Source: Chloroflexota bacterium
GTDB lineage: Bacteria; Chloroflexota; Limnocylindria; Limnocylindrales; CSP1-4
Assembly (NCBI GenBank): GCA_021789355.1
Contig: JAJYJR010000462.1
Location: 1 to 5,207 of the forward strand
Length of the DNA stretch: 5,207 nucleotides
Direction of reading: 5' to 3'
In this document: piece by piece, positions 1 to 4,828 of the stretch
Layout of the letters: each line of letters opens with the position of its first letter
How positions within the stretch are numbered: the stretch's first letter is position 1
Made by a program: the position numbers and the translations under genes
The notes under the pieces: generated by a model
The model's input: only the letters and a program-made list of their open reading frames with translations
Database searches by the model: none
What the model was told of the DNA's origin: nothing

Positions 1-40
1 CCCCCGGCCAGCGTCTCCTCAGCTGCCGGGGGCCTTCTTC
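1..40 (+). terminator. Possible intrinsic terminator at left edge
   Basis: Bases 1-8 (CCCCCGGC) pair perfectly with 25-32 (GCCGGGGG) around a 16-base loop. An alternative fold, allowing a bulged C at 8, adds CAGC (9-12) pairing with GCTG (22-25), giving an 11-bp stem. The stem is followed by CCTTCTTC, a poor U-tract. It would end a plus-strand gene lying left of the window. The stem may extend beyond base 1. In DNA this GC-rich a hairpin can arise by chance, so the call is tentative. Confidence 0.4.
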
Positions 41-661
41 GCCCTCTTCCGACGACGGTCAACCTCGCACCGGTCCGCCACGCCGCCGGCGACGCTGGCC
101 TGGTTGCTGGTCGGCGCCTCGGTCGTGTTCCCTGACCGCGGCCAACCTGCCCTCGTCGGTCCCGACCGGCAGCGAGGCCACAGGTCTCACCCGTCGCCGC
201 CGGACGGGGGAAGGCCGCCCCTGGCCACCTGACTGATACTTGCCGAGGCAGTCCAGGCCCGCCGGCGCCCGCGTCCCAGGTACACGAGGCCGGCAGGGAG
301 CTGTGAGAACTGCCAGACGGGCGGGCCCTGGTGGGCACCCAGGCTCGCCCGCTCCCTTCCGGCCCGCTGGGCGGACGGCCCGGCGCTCCGGCGGCCCGTC
401 GCGTGTCTGCGCCCGGCGCGGCGTCCGGGCGGCCCGACCGAATCCCGCGAAGGGGGTTGAGACAGGGATCTCATGCGCCGCCCATCCTTGCCCTGGTGGT
501 CGCTCCCGACCCCGGCGATCGTTCGCCCCGCCGGCGAGGATTTCTCTCGGGCCCCAGCATGACGCCGCGTCATCCCGGCGCAAGGAACCCTTGGGACCCT
601 CCTCCCCTTCCCCGACGGGTAGCCTCGGCGCAGCCTGCTCCCAAACGCCGCGGCCGGGTCC
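41..661. other. Long stretch with no supportable gene
   Basis: About 620 bases without a convincing coding region. Open frames exist on both strands, but their translations are dominated by Arg, Pro, Gly and Ala without recognisable motifs, as expected from random GC-rich sequence. The stretch contains a small perfect hairpin (ATGACG, 3-base loop, CGTCAT at 559-573), another at 581-593, and a 17-base pure pyrimidine tract at 597-613. No tRNA, rRNA or repeat array was seen. It may be an untranslated region, a decayed gene, or spacer DNA. Confidence 0.5.
588..613 (-). other. G-quadruplex-type G-run motif downstream of the 222-aa gene
   Basis: Read on the minus strand from 613 to 588, four runs of at least three G occur: GGGG (613-610), GGGG (607-604), GGG (599-597) and GGG (590-588). 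The loops are AA, AGGA and TCCCAA. This satisfies the usual G3+N1-7 pattern. It begins about 50 bases after the stop codon of the minus-strand gene, so it would sit in that mRNA's 3' region. Part of it (GGGTCCC) could instead form a hairpin. GC-rich genomes carry many such motifs by chance. Confidence 0.35.
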
Positions 662-1330
662 TCAATCGCGCCAGGTGAGGATGTAGCCCGTCAGATCCTT
701 GGCGTGGGGGTCGAAGCCGCTCTCCGCGGGCAGGTCCGGCAGGCGGACCTCGTCGTCGCGCGAGAGGTGGACCCAGTCGAGCAGCTCGCGGTTGACGATG
801 ATCGTCCCCACCCGCCCGCGGTGGTGATCGGCGCCCGCCCGGTACTCGATCCAGGCCTCGGTGAGCGGGACCATCGGCTTGCGCCGACGGAGCTGCCCGA
901 GCGGATCGGCCCCCGGCGGTCCGTGCAGGTAGCCATGGACCGTGTAGGGCCCGCTCTGGAGCGTGATCGGGGAGGGCCGCAGGCGCGTCCGACGGGCCAG
1001 GTTGCCGCGGGGGTCGGTCGCCCGCACCGCGAGCAGCTCGTCGCGCCGGACCAGCAGCTCCCGCCGCTCGCTCGCCCGGCCGTCTTCGAGGGCGGCCACG
1101 AGCACGTCGTGGAGGAGGTATTCCTCGGCAGCGTTGAGCGCATCGGACAGGCGCTCGGCGTCGTGGCGCCAGAAGCCGAAGAGGCGGCAGTCTTCGGCGT
1201 AGGCGGCGAACTCGATCTCGGTGATCGCGGGCCCGGGCTCGACGGCCGGCTCCGGTTCATCCGCCACCGGCTCGGGGGGCGGCGCGAAGCCGAGCCGCCG
1301 GCGGAGAGCGGGGATCACGACGGCGGCCAC
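662..1330 (-). CDS. Conserved-looking protein of unknown function, 222 aa
   Basis: I do not recognise the family. The start chosen is GTG at 1330, immediately preceded in frame by the TAG of the upstream GGDEF/HD-GYP gene. Another GTG at codon 5 is possible, and neither has a Shine-Dalgarno site. Residues 1-16 are basic and hydrophobic but too short for a convincing membrane anchor. Residues 17-35 form a Pro/Glu-rich linker. The rest (about 36-222) reads like a folded, soluble domain: a helical part with FGFWRHD near 51-57 and EEYLLHDVLVAALEDG near 69-84, then a strand-rich part with PYTVHGYLHGPPG near 128-140 and AWIEYR near 159-164. It has a balanced composition with aromatic residues at plausible core positions, unlike the shadow frames. 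Only nine bases separate it from the upstream gene, so it is probably co-transcribed and may assist or respond to that enzyme. That link is inferred from position only. Confidence 0.8.
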   Translation of the reverse strand: MAAVVIPALRRRLGFAPPPEPVADEPEPAVEPGPAITEIEFAAYAEDCRLFGFWRHDAERLSDALNAAEEYLLHDVLVAALEDGRASERRELLVRRDELLAVRATDPRGNLARRTRLRPSPITLQSGPYTVHGYLHGPPGADPLGQLRRRKPMVPLTEAWIEYRAGADHHRGRVGTIIVNRELLDWVHLSRDDEVRLPDLPAESGFDPHAKDLTGYILTWRD

Positions 1331-1339
1331 GCGGTCGGT

Positions 1340-2878
1340 CTAGGCCGACGCCGCGCCGCGACGCTCGCCGCGGCGGGTGCCGGCTCGGGCCGGCTTCAGC
1401 TTGCCGATCATGAGCGTCGCGTCGGGCACCGGCGCGACGGCCGCGAACAGGTCGCAGAAGAGCTCCACGAGCTCCGGATCGAACTGCATGCTCGCGTGGC
1501 GGCGGAGCTCGGCGACCGCCTGCCGGTGCCCGATCGCGGCCCGGTAGGGCCGGTCCTTGACCATCGCGTCGTAGGCATCGGCGATGGCCACGATCCGGGC
1601 GCCGAGGGGGATATCCGAGCCCCGCAGCCCGTAGGGGTAGCCGTGACCAGAGAAGCGCTCGTGGTGGTGGAGGATGATCGCGCCCGCGTCCTTGACCGTC
1701 GCAACCTGGTCGATGATGAGCTGGCCGATGCGGGGATGCTGGACGACCGCCTGCCATTCGTCGCCCGTGAGCGGCCCGGGCTTCTCGAGGATGTCTTCTG
1801 GGACGGCGAGCTTGCCAATGTCATGGAGAAGCGCCGCGATCCGGATCCGCTCGATCTCCTGCTCGGGGAGATGGAGCTCGCGAGCCAGCCGCACCGCGAC
1901 CGTGGCGATGAGCGCCGAGGGCTTGCCCCGGTAATGCGGCAACGGGGCGACCACCGCGGCCAGCGTCGCCTCGGCCGCGGAGCGGGCAAGATCGCCGACC
2001 TCGGCAGCCCGGGCCCGACCGTCGGGCGAGATCGGGGCCCGCGGAATGCGTGCCGAGTCGTCGTCGATCTCGGCGAAGACGTAGGTCTGGTTGCGCCCGA
2101 GCGACTTCGCGGAGTACATCGCGGCATCCGCGTCGCGCAGCAGCTGGTCGACGCGCAGGTGCGGCCCCTGGCCCCCGGCGACACCGATCGAGACCGAGAC
2201 GCCGAGCTCGCCGGCCGCTCCGGCGCTGAACCGCCGTTTGAGGACCAGCAGACGCAGCTTCTCGGCGACCTCGGTCGCCTCATCGATGCTCGTCTCGGGC
2301 AGCACGAGCACGAACTCCTCGCCGCCGTAGCGGCCGACGAGGTCGGTCCCGCGGGTGTTCTCGCGGAACACCTCGGCGACCCCGCGCAGCACGAGATCGC
2401 CCACCTCGTGGCCGAAGGTGTCGTTGACCGCCTTGAAGTGGTCGATGTCGATGAAGGCGATCGAGAGCGGCCGATTGTAGCGGGCCACCCGCTCGAGCTC
2501 GGAGAACAGGTGGGCCAGCAGGGCCGGCCGGGCGGCCACCCGGGTGAGACGGTCGACGGTGGCGGCCTCGGTCGCTGCCTCCATGGCCTCCGAGATGGCG
2601 GCGAGCTCGAGTCCCAGGGGCGCGAGCTTGCCAAGGGCAGCCGCTTCGGGCAGCCCGGCCGCTTCGCCGCTCGCGACGCGCGTCATGGCGCGCTTGAGCG
2701 CAGCGATCCTTGGGCGCAGGGTGAGCGCCGCCGCGGCCGTGCCCGCCAGGCAGCCAAGCCCGCTGACAAAGAGCAGCGCGGCGACGGACGGGCCAGGCCC
2801 CAAGAGGGCGGCCCCGGCCGATCCCAGCCAGAGGAACGCGACCGGAAGCAGGGCCGCTCTCTCCCCCGACTTCGCCAT
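1340..2878 (-). CDS. Membrane-anchored GGDEF / HD-GYP dual-domain protein (c-di-GMP turnover)
   Basis: A 512-aa protein. Two hydrophobic segments (about 8-27 and 31-53) suggest a short hairpin membrane anchor with a cytoplasmic C-terminal part. A linker leads to a GGDEF domain (about 107-272) with FIDIDHFKAVND (142-153), FGHEVGD (155-161) and the catalytic signature GGEEF at 185-189. RGTD at 176-179, five residues before the signature, matches the product-inhibition I-site. An HD-GYP domain follows (about 305-490): HDIGK (352-356), H381, HHE (405-407), GHGYPYGL (411-418) and D434. In these families GGDEF makes c-di-GMP from two GTP, and HD-GYP hydrolyses it. The HD-GYP histidine usually found before the HD pair (in an H-S-x-R-V context) appears replaced by P320, so metal binding may be altered. 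The ATG at 2878 is fixed by an in-frame TAG 12 bases upstream. No Shine-Dalgarno site is visible. No periplasmic sensory domain is present. Confidence 0.96.
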   Translation of the reverse strand: MAKSGERAALLPVAFLWLGSAGAALLGPGPSVAALLFVSGLGCLAGTAAAALTLRPRIAALKRAMTRVASGEAAGLPEAAALGKLAPLGLELAAISEAMEAATEAATVDRLTRVAARPALLAHLFSELERVARYNRPLSIAFIDIDHFKAVNDTFGHEVGDLVLRGVAEVFRENTRGTDLVGRYGGEEFVLVLPETSIDEATEVAEKLRLLVLKRRFSAGAAGELGVSVSIGVAGGQGPHLRVDQLLRDADAAMYSAKSLGRNQTYVFAEIDDDSARIPRAPISPDGRARAAEVGDLARSAAEATLAAVVAPLPHYRGKPSALIATVAVRLARELHLPEQEIERIRIAALLHDIGKLAVPEDILEKPGPLTGDEWQAVVQHPRIGQLIIDQVATVKDAGAIILHHHERFSGHGYPYGLRGSDIPLGARIVAIADAYDAMVKDRPYRAAIGHRQAVAELRRHASMQFDPELVELFCDLFAAVAPVPDATLMIGKLKPARAGTRRGERRGAASA

Positions 2879-3265
2879 GCGCCAAGGCTAGGCCGCAACG
2901 ACCGCCGTCATGGTGGCCCTGAGGTACCAGGCTTCGAGGCTATAGGTCACGGCCCCTTCGGATCTGCAGGCCGGCGTGGCGGGCCAGAATCCCGTGTCGC
3001 CCGTGCGGCGAGCCCGGCAGACCCAGCGCAACGAGGCCGAGACAGGGCGTTGGGCCGGTGCGGGTGGACGAGGGGCGACCGCGCGGTTGGCGGCCATCGC
3101 GCGAAGGCGCCAGCTCGGTCCGGGAAGACAGCCGAGTCGGCCAACGGACTCCGACAGCCGACGCTCGGTCAGGCCCGCCGGACCCCTGGAAGGGCGTTGG
3201 ACCGACGATCAGCGCGTGACGGTGACGGGTGGGATCGTGGCCTCAGCCATCCTCGGGTTCGCCCC
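2879..3265. other. 387-base intergenic gap
   Basis: No supportable gene lies between the stop of the 135-aa gene and the start of the GGDEF/HD-GYP gene. I compared the minus strand by eye with the c-di-GMP riboswitch consensus, because the downstream gene is a c-di-GMP enzyme, and did not find the conserved core. A small hairpin (TCGCC 2997-3001 with GGCGA 3007-3011) is present, as is common by chance at this GC content. No U-rich terminator was seen after the 135-aa gene. Confidence 0.5.
2885..2911 (-). promoter_or_regulatory. Putative promoter for the GGDEF/HD-GYP gene, leaderless
   Basis: On the minus strand the hexamer TAGCCT (2890-2885) fits the minimal -10 pattern TAnnnT and is followed by six bases and then the ATG at 2878, placing transcription start at or next to the start codon. 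ATGACG (2911-2906) shares TGAC with the -35 consensus at a short 15-base spacing. The -10 match is only three of six, so support comes mainly from the same geometry at other genes in this window and the lack of any ribosome-binding site. Confidence 0.35.
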
Positions 3266-3673
3266 TCAAGGTAGCTCGCCCGGGCCTGCGACATCGTTGG
3301 GGTGGAGTTGGCTCAGCCCGCATGGGACCGAAAGACGATCGCCCCGGCCGGCCCCAGGCTTGCGTTGTTCAACCGGCGGGCCGGGCAGCCTGGCTCGTCG
3401 GTGGCTGAGCGCCCAGTCGATATCGGCACGGATCGGCGGGCTCGCCTCACGGCGGGCGGCGCGCAGGATGCGCGGAGCGAGCTTCGGGTCATCGATCCTC
3501 TGGCCGGCCCCCTCGATGACCCGCACGGCGAAGGCCGCGAGGGCCGGCTCGGCCAGCCAGGGGCGGACAGCCTCGATCGCGCGCGCACCGTAGGGGGCGA
3601 TCCGATCACGCCACTCGATCCGCCGACCGGGCGGGGCCTGGCGGGCCTCATCGAGGAGAGCCACGAGCTGCAT
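3266..3673 (-). CDS. Small helical (HEAT-like) protein of unknown function, 135 aa
   Basis: ATG at 3673 is chosen because GGAGG (3686-3682) lies eight bases upstream, an ideal ribosome-binding site; the frame stays open further upstream, but that part overlaps the preceding gene and looks non-coding. Residues 1-90 read as amphipathic helices: LVALLDEARQAPPGRRIEWR, then IAPYGARAIEAVRPWL, AEPALAAFAVRVIEGAG, PKLAPRILRAARR and IRADIDWAL. This spacing resembles short HEAT-type helical hairpins often used for protein-protein contacts. Residues about 92-135 are Pro/Gly/Arg-rich and look disordered or non-conserved; a frameshift near residue 90-95 or simple tail extension would explain this. The gene starts 20 bases after the stop of the 157-aa gene, so the two almost certainly share a transcript and probably a task. 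No enzyme motif or membrane segment is visible. The function is unknown. Confidence 0.72.
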   Translation of the reverse strand: MQLVALLDEARQAPPGRRIEWRDRIAPYGARAIEAVRPWLAEPALAAFAVRVIEGAGQRIDDPKLAPRILRAARREASPPIRADIDWALSHRRARLPGPPVEQRKPGAGRGDRLSVPCGLSQLHPNDVAGPGELP

Positions 3674-3681
3674 CGTTGGTG

Positions 3682-3686
3682 CCTCC
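3682..3686 (-). promoter_or_regulatory. Shine-Dalgarno site GGAGG for the 135-aa gene
   Basis: On the minus strand GGAGG (3686-3682) is followed by eight bases and the ATG at 3673. It decides the start of the second gene of the operon. It contrasts with the promoter-proximal genes of the window, which lack such a site. Confidence 0.8.
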
Positions 3687-3693
3687 GCTGCCT

Positions 3694-4167
3694 CTAGTCG
3701 ACGCGCGAGATGAGCCGCAGCGGCGGACCGGGGGTCGCCACACCGAATGCGAAGACCCAAGGGCCGGCGACCGCCTCGGGCGGCCGCCTGCCGCCGCGGA
3801 TCCCAAGGTCGATCCGATCGATGCGGGCCTCGTAGCGGCCCGGGATCTGGACCGGCCGTCGGTACAGCCATGACACCCAGACGGCCCCCGGGCCCTGGGT
3901 GAGCAGATGGGCGCCAAGCGCAAGGAGCGGCGCCTCATCGAGCGCCCGGATCGAGAGGGTCGGGACGCTCGACGGCCCGAGGTCGACCGGTCGCCGGACG
4001 CGAACGATGCCCGAGACTCGGACGAGCTCATCGACGACCACGAGCGCGAGCAGCGTGACCTCGATGCCCGCGCACGTGGTGGTCTCGTTGAGCGCGAAAG
4101 CCCGGGGCTGGCCAGTCCCGGAGATCGGCGCGTCCGACGGAAGCGGGGTGCGGTCCTCGGAGCCCAT
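3694..4167 (-). CDS. Beta-rich protein of unknown function divergent from arsR, 157 aa
   Basis: The frame is open to 4686, but ATG at 4167 is chosen because the upstream part runs antisense through arsR and because a good -10 box lies exactly six bases before this ATG. The N-terminus (1-25) is polar and probably flexible, with no signal peptide. Residues 26-157 read as alternating strands: NETTTCAGIEVTLLALVVVD (27-46), VRVSGIVRVRR (49-59), AVWVSWLYRRPVQIPGRYEARID (95-117) and GPWVFAFGV (135-143). The pattern recalls immunoglobulin-like beta-sandwich domains of DUF4179/DUF5643-type proteins, in which a G-x-x-V-T-L strand opens the domain and a PW-F strand closes it. That likeness is an impression, not a demonstrated match. 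There is one cysteine (C32) and no catalytic motif. It is the first gene of a two-gene operon and sits head-to-head with an ArsR repressor, so regulation by that repressor is likely. Confidence 0.75.
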   Translation of the reverse strand: MGSEDRTPLPSDAPISGTGQPRAFALNETTTCAGIEVTLLALVVVDELVRVSGIVRVRRPVDLGPSSVPTLSIRALDEAPLLALGAHLLTQGPGAVWVSWLYRRPVQIPGRYEARIDRIDLGIRGGRRPPEAVAGPWVFAFGVATPGPPLRLISRVD

Positions 4168-4173
4168 CGGACG

Positions 4174-4200
4174 AGTATAGAACCCATTCGTTCCTCGCAA
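4174..4200 (-). promoter_or_regulatory. Promoter of the 157-aa/135-aa operon, leaderless
   Basis: On the minus strand the -10 box TATACT (4179-4174) matches the TATAAT consensus at five of six positions. It is followed by six bases and then the ATG at 4167, so the transcript should begin at the start codon. TTGCGA (4200-4195) is a possible -35 box (TTG and final A match) with a 15-base spacer. No Shine-Dalgarno site is present before the ATG. Confidence 0.65.
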
Positions 4201-4215
4201 TATATGCGGATTGCG
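4196..4215. promoter_or_regulatory. Candidate ArsR operator: inverted repeat in the divergent promoter region
   Basis: CGCAAT (4196-4201) and ATTGCG (4210-4215) are perfect inverted repeats around an 8-base centre. A nested shorter repeat, CGCA-ATATA-TGCG (4196-4208), overlaps it. ArsR/SmtB dimers bind imperfect inverted repeats in promoters, typically AT-containing ones. The left arm coincides with the proposed -35 box of the leftward promoter and the right arm with that of arsR, so one bound dimer would block both. Operator function is inferred. Confidence 0.55.
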
Positions 4216-4239
4216 TAGAAGCGAAGCGCGCAGTAACCT
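4211..4239 (+). promoter_or_regulatory. Putative arsR promoter
   Basis: TTGCGT (4211-4216) and TAACCT (4234-4239) form a -35/-10 pair with a 17-base spacer, and nine bases separate the -10 box from the ATG at 4249. The -10 keeps the essential TAnnnT positions. No Shine-Dalgarno site precedes the ATG (the upstream bases are pyrimidine-rich), so a leader of only a few bases is expected. Both hexamers are weak matches; the -35 overlaps the inverted repeat. Confidence 0.45.
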
Positions 4240-4248
4240 CCCCCGACG

Positions 4249-4620
4249 ATGATCCGCAACATCCGCCCTGACGATCCGGACGGCCGGCGCGCCTTCAAGG
4301 CCGAGTTCTTCAAGGCGCTCGCCCATCCTCTGCGGATCCGCATCCTCGAGCTGCTCCGTCCGGGTCCGCTCAGCGTCGGCCAGCTCCAAGGGGCGATCGG
4401 GGCGCCAGGCTCGTCGATCTCGCAGCAGCTCGCGGTCCTGCGCAGTCGAGACATCGTCGTCACCGAACGCCGCGGCACGACCGTCATCTACAGCGTCCGC
4501 GACGCCGAGCTCTTCGAGCTCCTCGATGTCGCGCGTCGGCTGTTCAACGCCCACCTCGAGGACACGATCGAGCTGCTCCGCCTCGTCGAGACCGAACCGG
4601 TCGGCGCCGCTCGCGACTGA
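4249..4620 (+). CDS. ArsR/SmtB-family winged-helix transcriptional repressor, 123 aa, cysteine-free
   Basis: Small winged-helix regulator of the usual ArsR length. FFKALAHPLRIRILELL (20-36) is the family's characteristic first helices. SVGQLQGAI (42-50) and SSISQQLAVLRSRDIV (55-70) form the helix-turn-helix, and VTERRGTTVIYSVRD (71-85) the beta wing. The C-terminal helices (87-113) would form the dimer interface. ArsR proteins classically sense As, Cd, Zn or Ni through cysteine or His/Asp sites. Here there is no cysteine at all, and only two histidines (H26, H102), so thiol-based metal or redox sensing is excluded and the inducer is unknown. The sequence style resembles ArsR-like regulators found next to SulP-type anion transporters in high-GC bacteria, but no transporter is present here. 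It is transcribed divergently from the 157-aa gene across 81 bases with a candidate operator, so autoregulation and control of that operon are likely. ATG at 4249 fits the domain boundary. Confidence 0.95.
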   Translation: MIRNIRPDDPDGRRAFKAEFFKALAHPLRIRILELLRPGPLSVGQLQGAIGAPGSSISQQLAVLRSRDIVVTERRGTTVIYSVRDAELFELLDVARRLFNAHLEDTIELLRLVETEPVGAARD

Positions 4621-4628
4621 CCCGCTCT

Positions 4629-4650
4629 CCGGCGGGGACGCCGGTCCTTT
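4629..4650 (+). terminator. Intrinsic terminator candidate after arsR
   Basis: CCGGCG (4629-4634) pairs perfectly with CGCCGG (4639-4644) around a GGGA loop, followed by TCCTTT. It begins eight bases after the arsR stop codon, which is the expected place for the end of a one-gene transcript. The stem is short and the T-tract is interrupted, so efficiency is uncertain. Confidence 0.5.
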
Positions 4651-4694
4651 GCCAACGTCGCCAGCATCCTGCGCGTGCGTGGACACCCCCGTGG

Positions 4695-4719
4695 GCGAGA
4701 TCGGTCTTCACCGATCTGC
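4695..4719. repeat. Perfect 8-bp hairpin with CTTC loop
   Basis: AGATCGGT (4698-4705) pairs with ACCGATCT (4710-4717) around CTTC. Allowing one bulged G (4697), GC (4695-4696) adds two pairs with GC (4718-4719). An 8-bp perfect stem with a tetraloop is more than expected by chance here. It is not followed by a T-tract. It lies between arsR and the presumed insertion sequence; it could be a second transcription barrier, a structured RNA, or part of a mobile-element end. Confidence 0.5.
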
Positions 4720-4722
4720 AAC

Positions 4723-4735
4723 GCCGCAATGCGGC
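4723..4735. repeat. Second small hairpin in tandem
   Basis: GCCGC (4723-4727) pairs with GCGGC (4731-4735) around AAT, three bases after the previous hairpin. Alone it would be unremarkable; the tandem arrangement makes it worth recording. Confidence 0.35.
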
Positions 4736-4828
4736 AACGCGACGAGCATGTGCGACCGGATCTTTGATCACTACAGGTTGTGGTCTGCTGAGGCAACCGG
4801 ATAAGCAGGAGCCGCCTACAACCTCGAG

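Noticed and set aside
2..232. A frame open from the left edge to TGA at 230-232, with a hydrophobic segment TLAWLLVGASVVF near 92-130.
   Set aside because: It would run through the edge hairpin, has no recognisable motif besides the hydrophobic stretch, and ends in a Pro/Arg/Gly-rich tail typical of chance frames. A partial gene end cannot be excluded.
240..686. A 148-codon plus-strand frame, with overlapping minus-strand frames at 59-583 and 187-573.
   Set aside because: Composition is almost entirely Arg, Pro, Gly, Ala and Ser with no hydrophobic core pattern and no ribosome-binding or promoter signal, as expected for shadow frames.
2879..3265. A c-di-GMP riboswitch ahead of the GGDEF/HD-GYP gene.
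   Set aside because: The conserved core of the known c-di-GMP riboswitch classes could not be found on the minus strand by eye, and the proposed promoter would leave no leader to contain one. A covariance-model search would settle it.
704..3274. An 856-codon open frame on the plus strand, antisense to both genes of the c-di-GMP operon.
   Set aside because: It mirrors two well-supported minus-strand genes in very GC-rich DNA, where antisense frames often lack stops. Its translation is Arg/Gly/Asp-rich with no domain motif, whereas the minus strand encodes clear GGDEF and HD-GYP signatures.
2976..3697. Plus-strand open frames across the intergenic gap and antisense to the 135-aa gene.
   Set aside because: Arg/Ala/Gly-rich translations without motifs. 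The minus strand here has a helical domain with an ideal ribosome-binding site.
4168..4686. Upstream extension of the 157-aa frame to an ATG at 4686, antisense to arsR.
   Set aside because: It would overlap the whole arsR gene and its promoter. The -10 box six bases before ATG 4167 and the change in protein character there support the shorter form.
4755..4802. ACCGGAT repeated at 4755-4761 and 4796-4802, considered as a CRISPR-like or iteron repeat.
   Set aside because: Only two 7-base copies with no regular array; too short to be more than chance or part of a mobile-element end.
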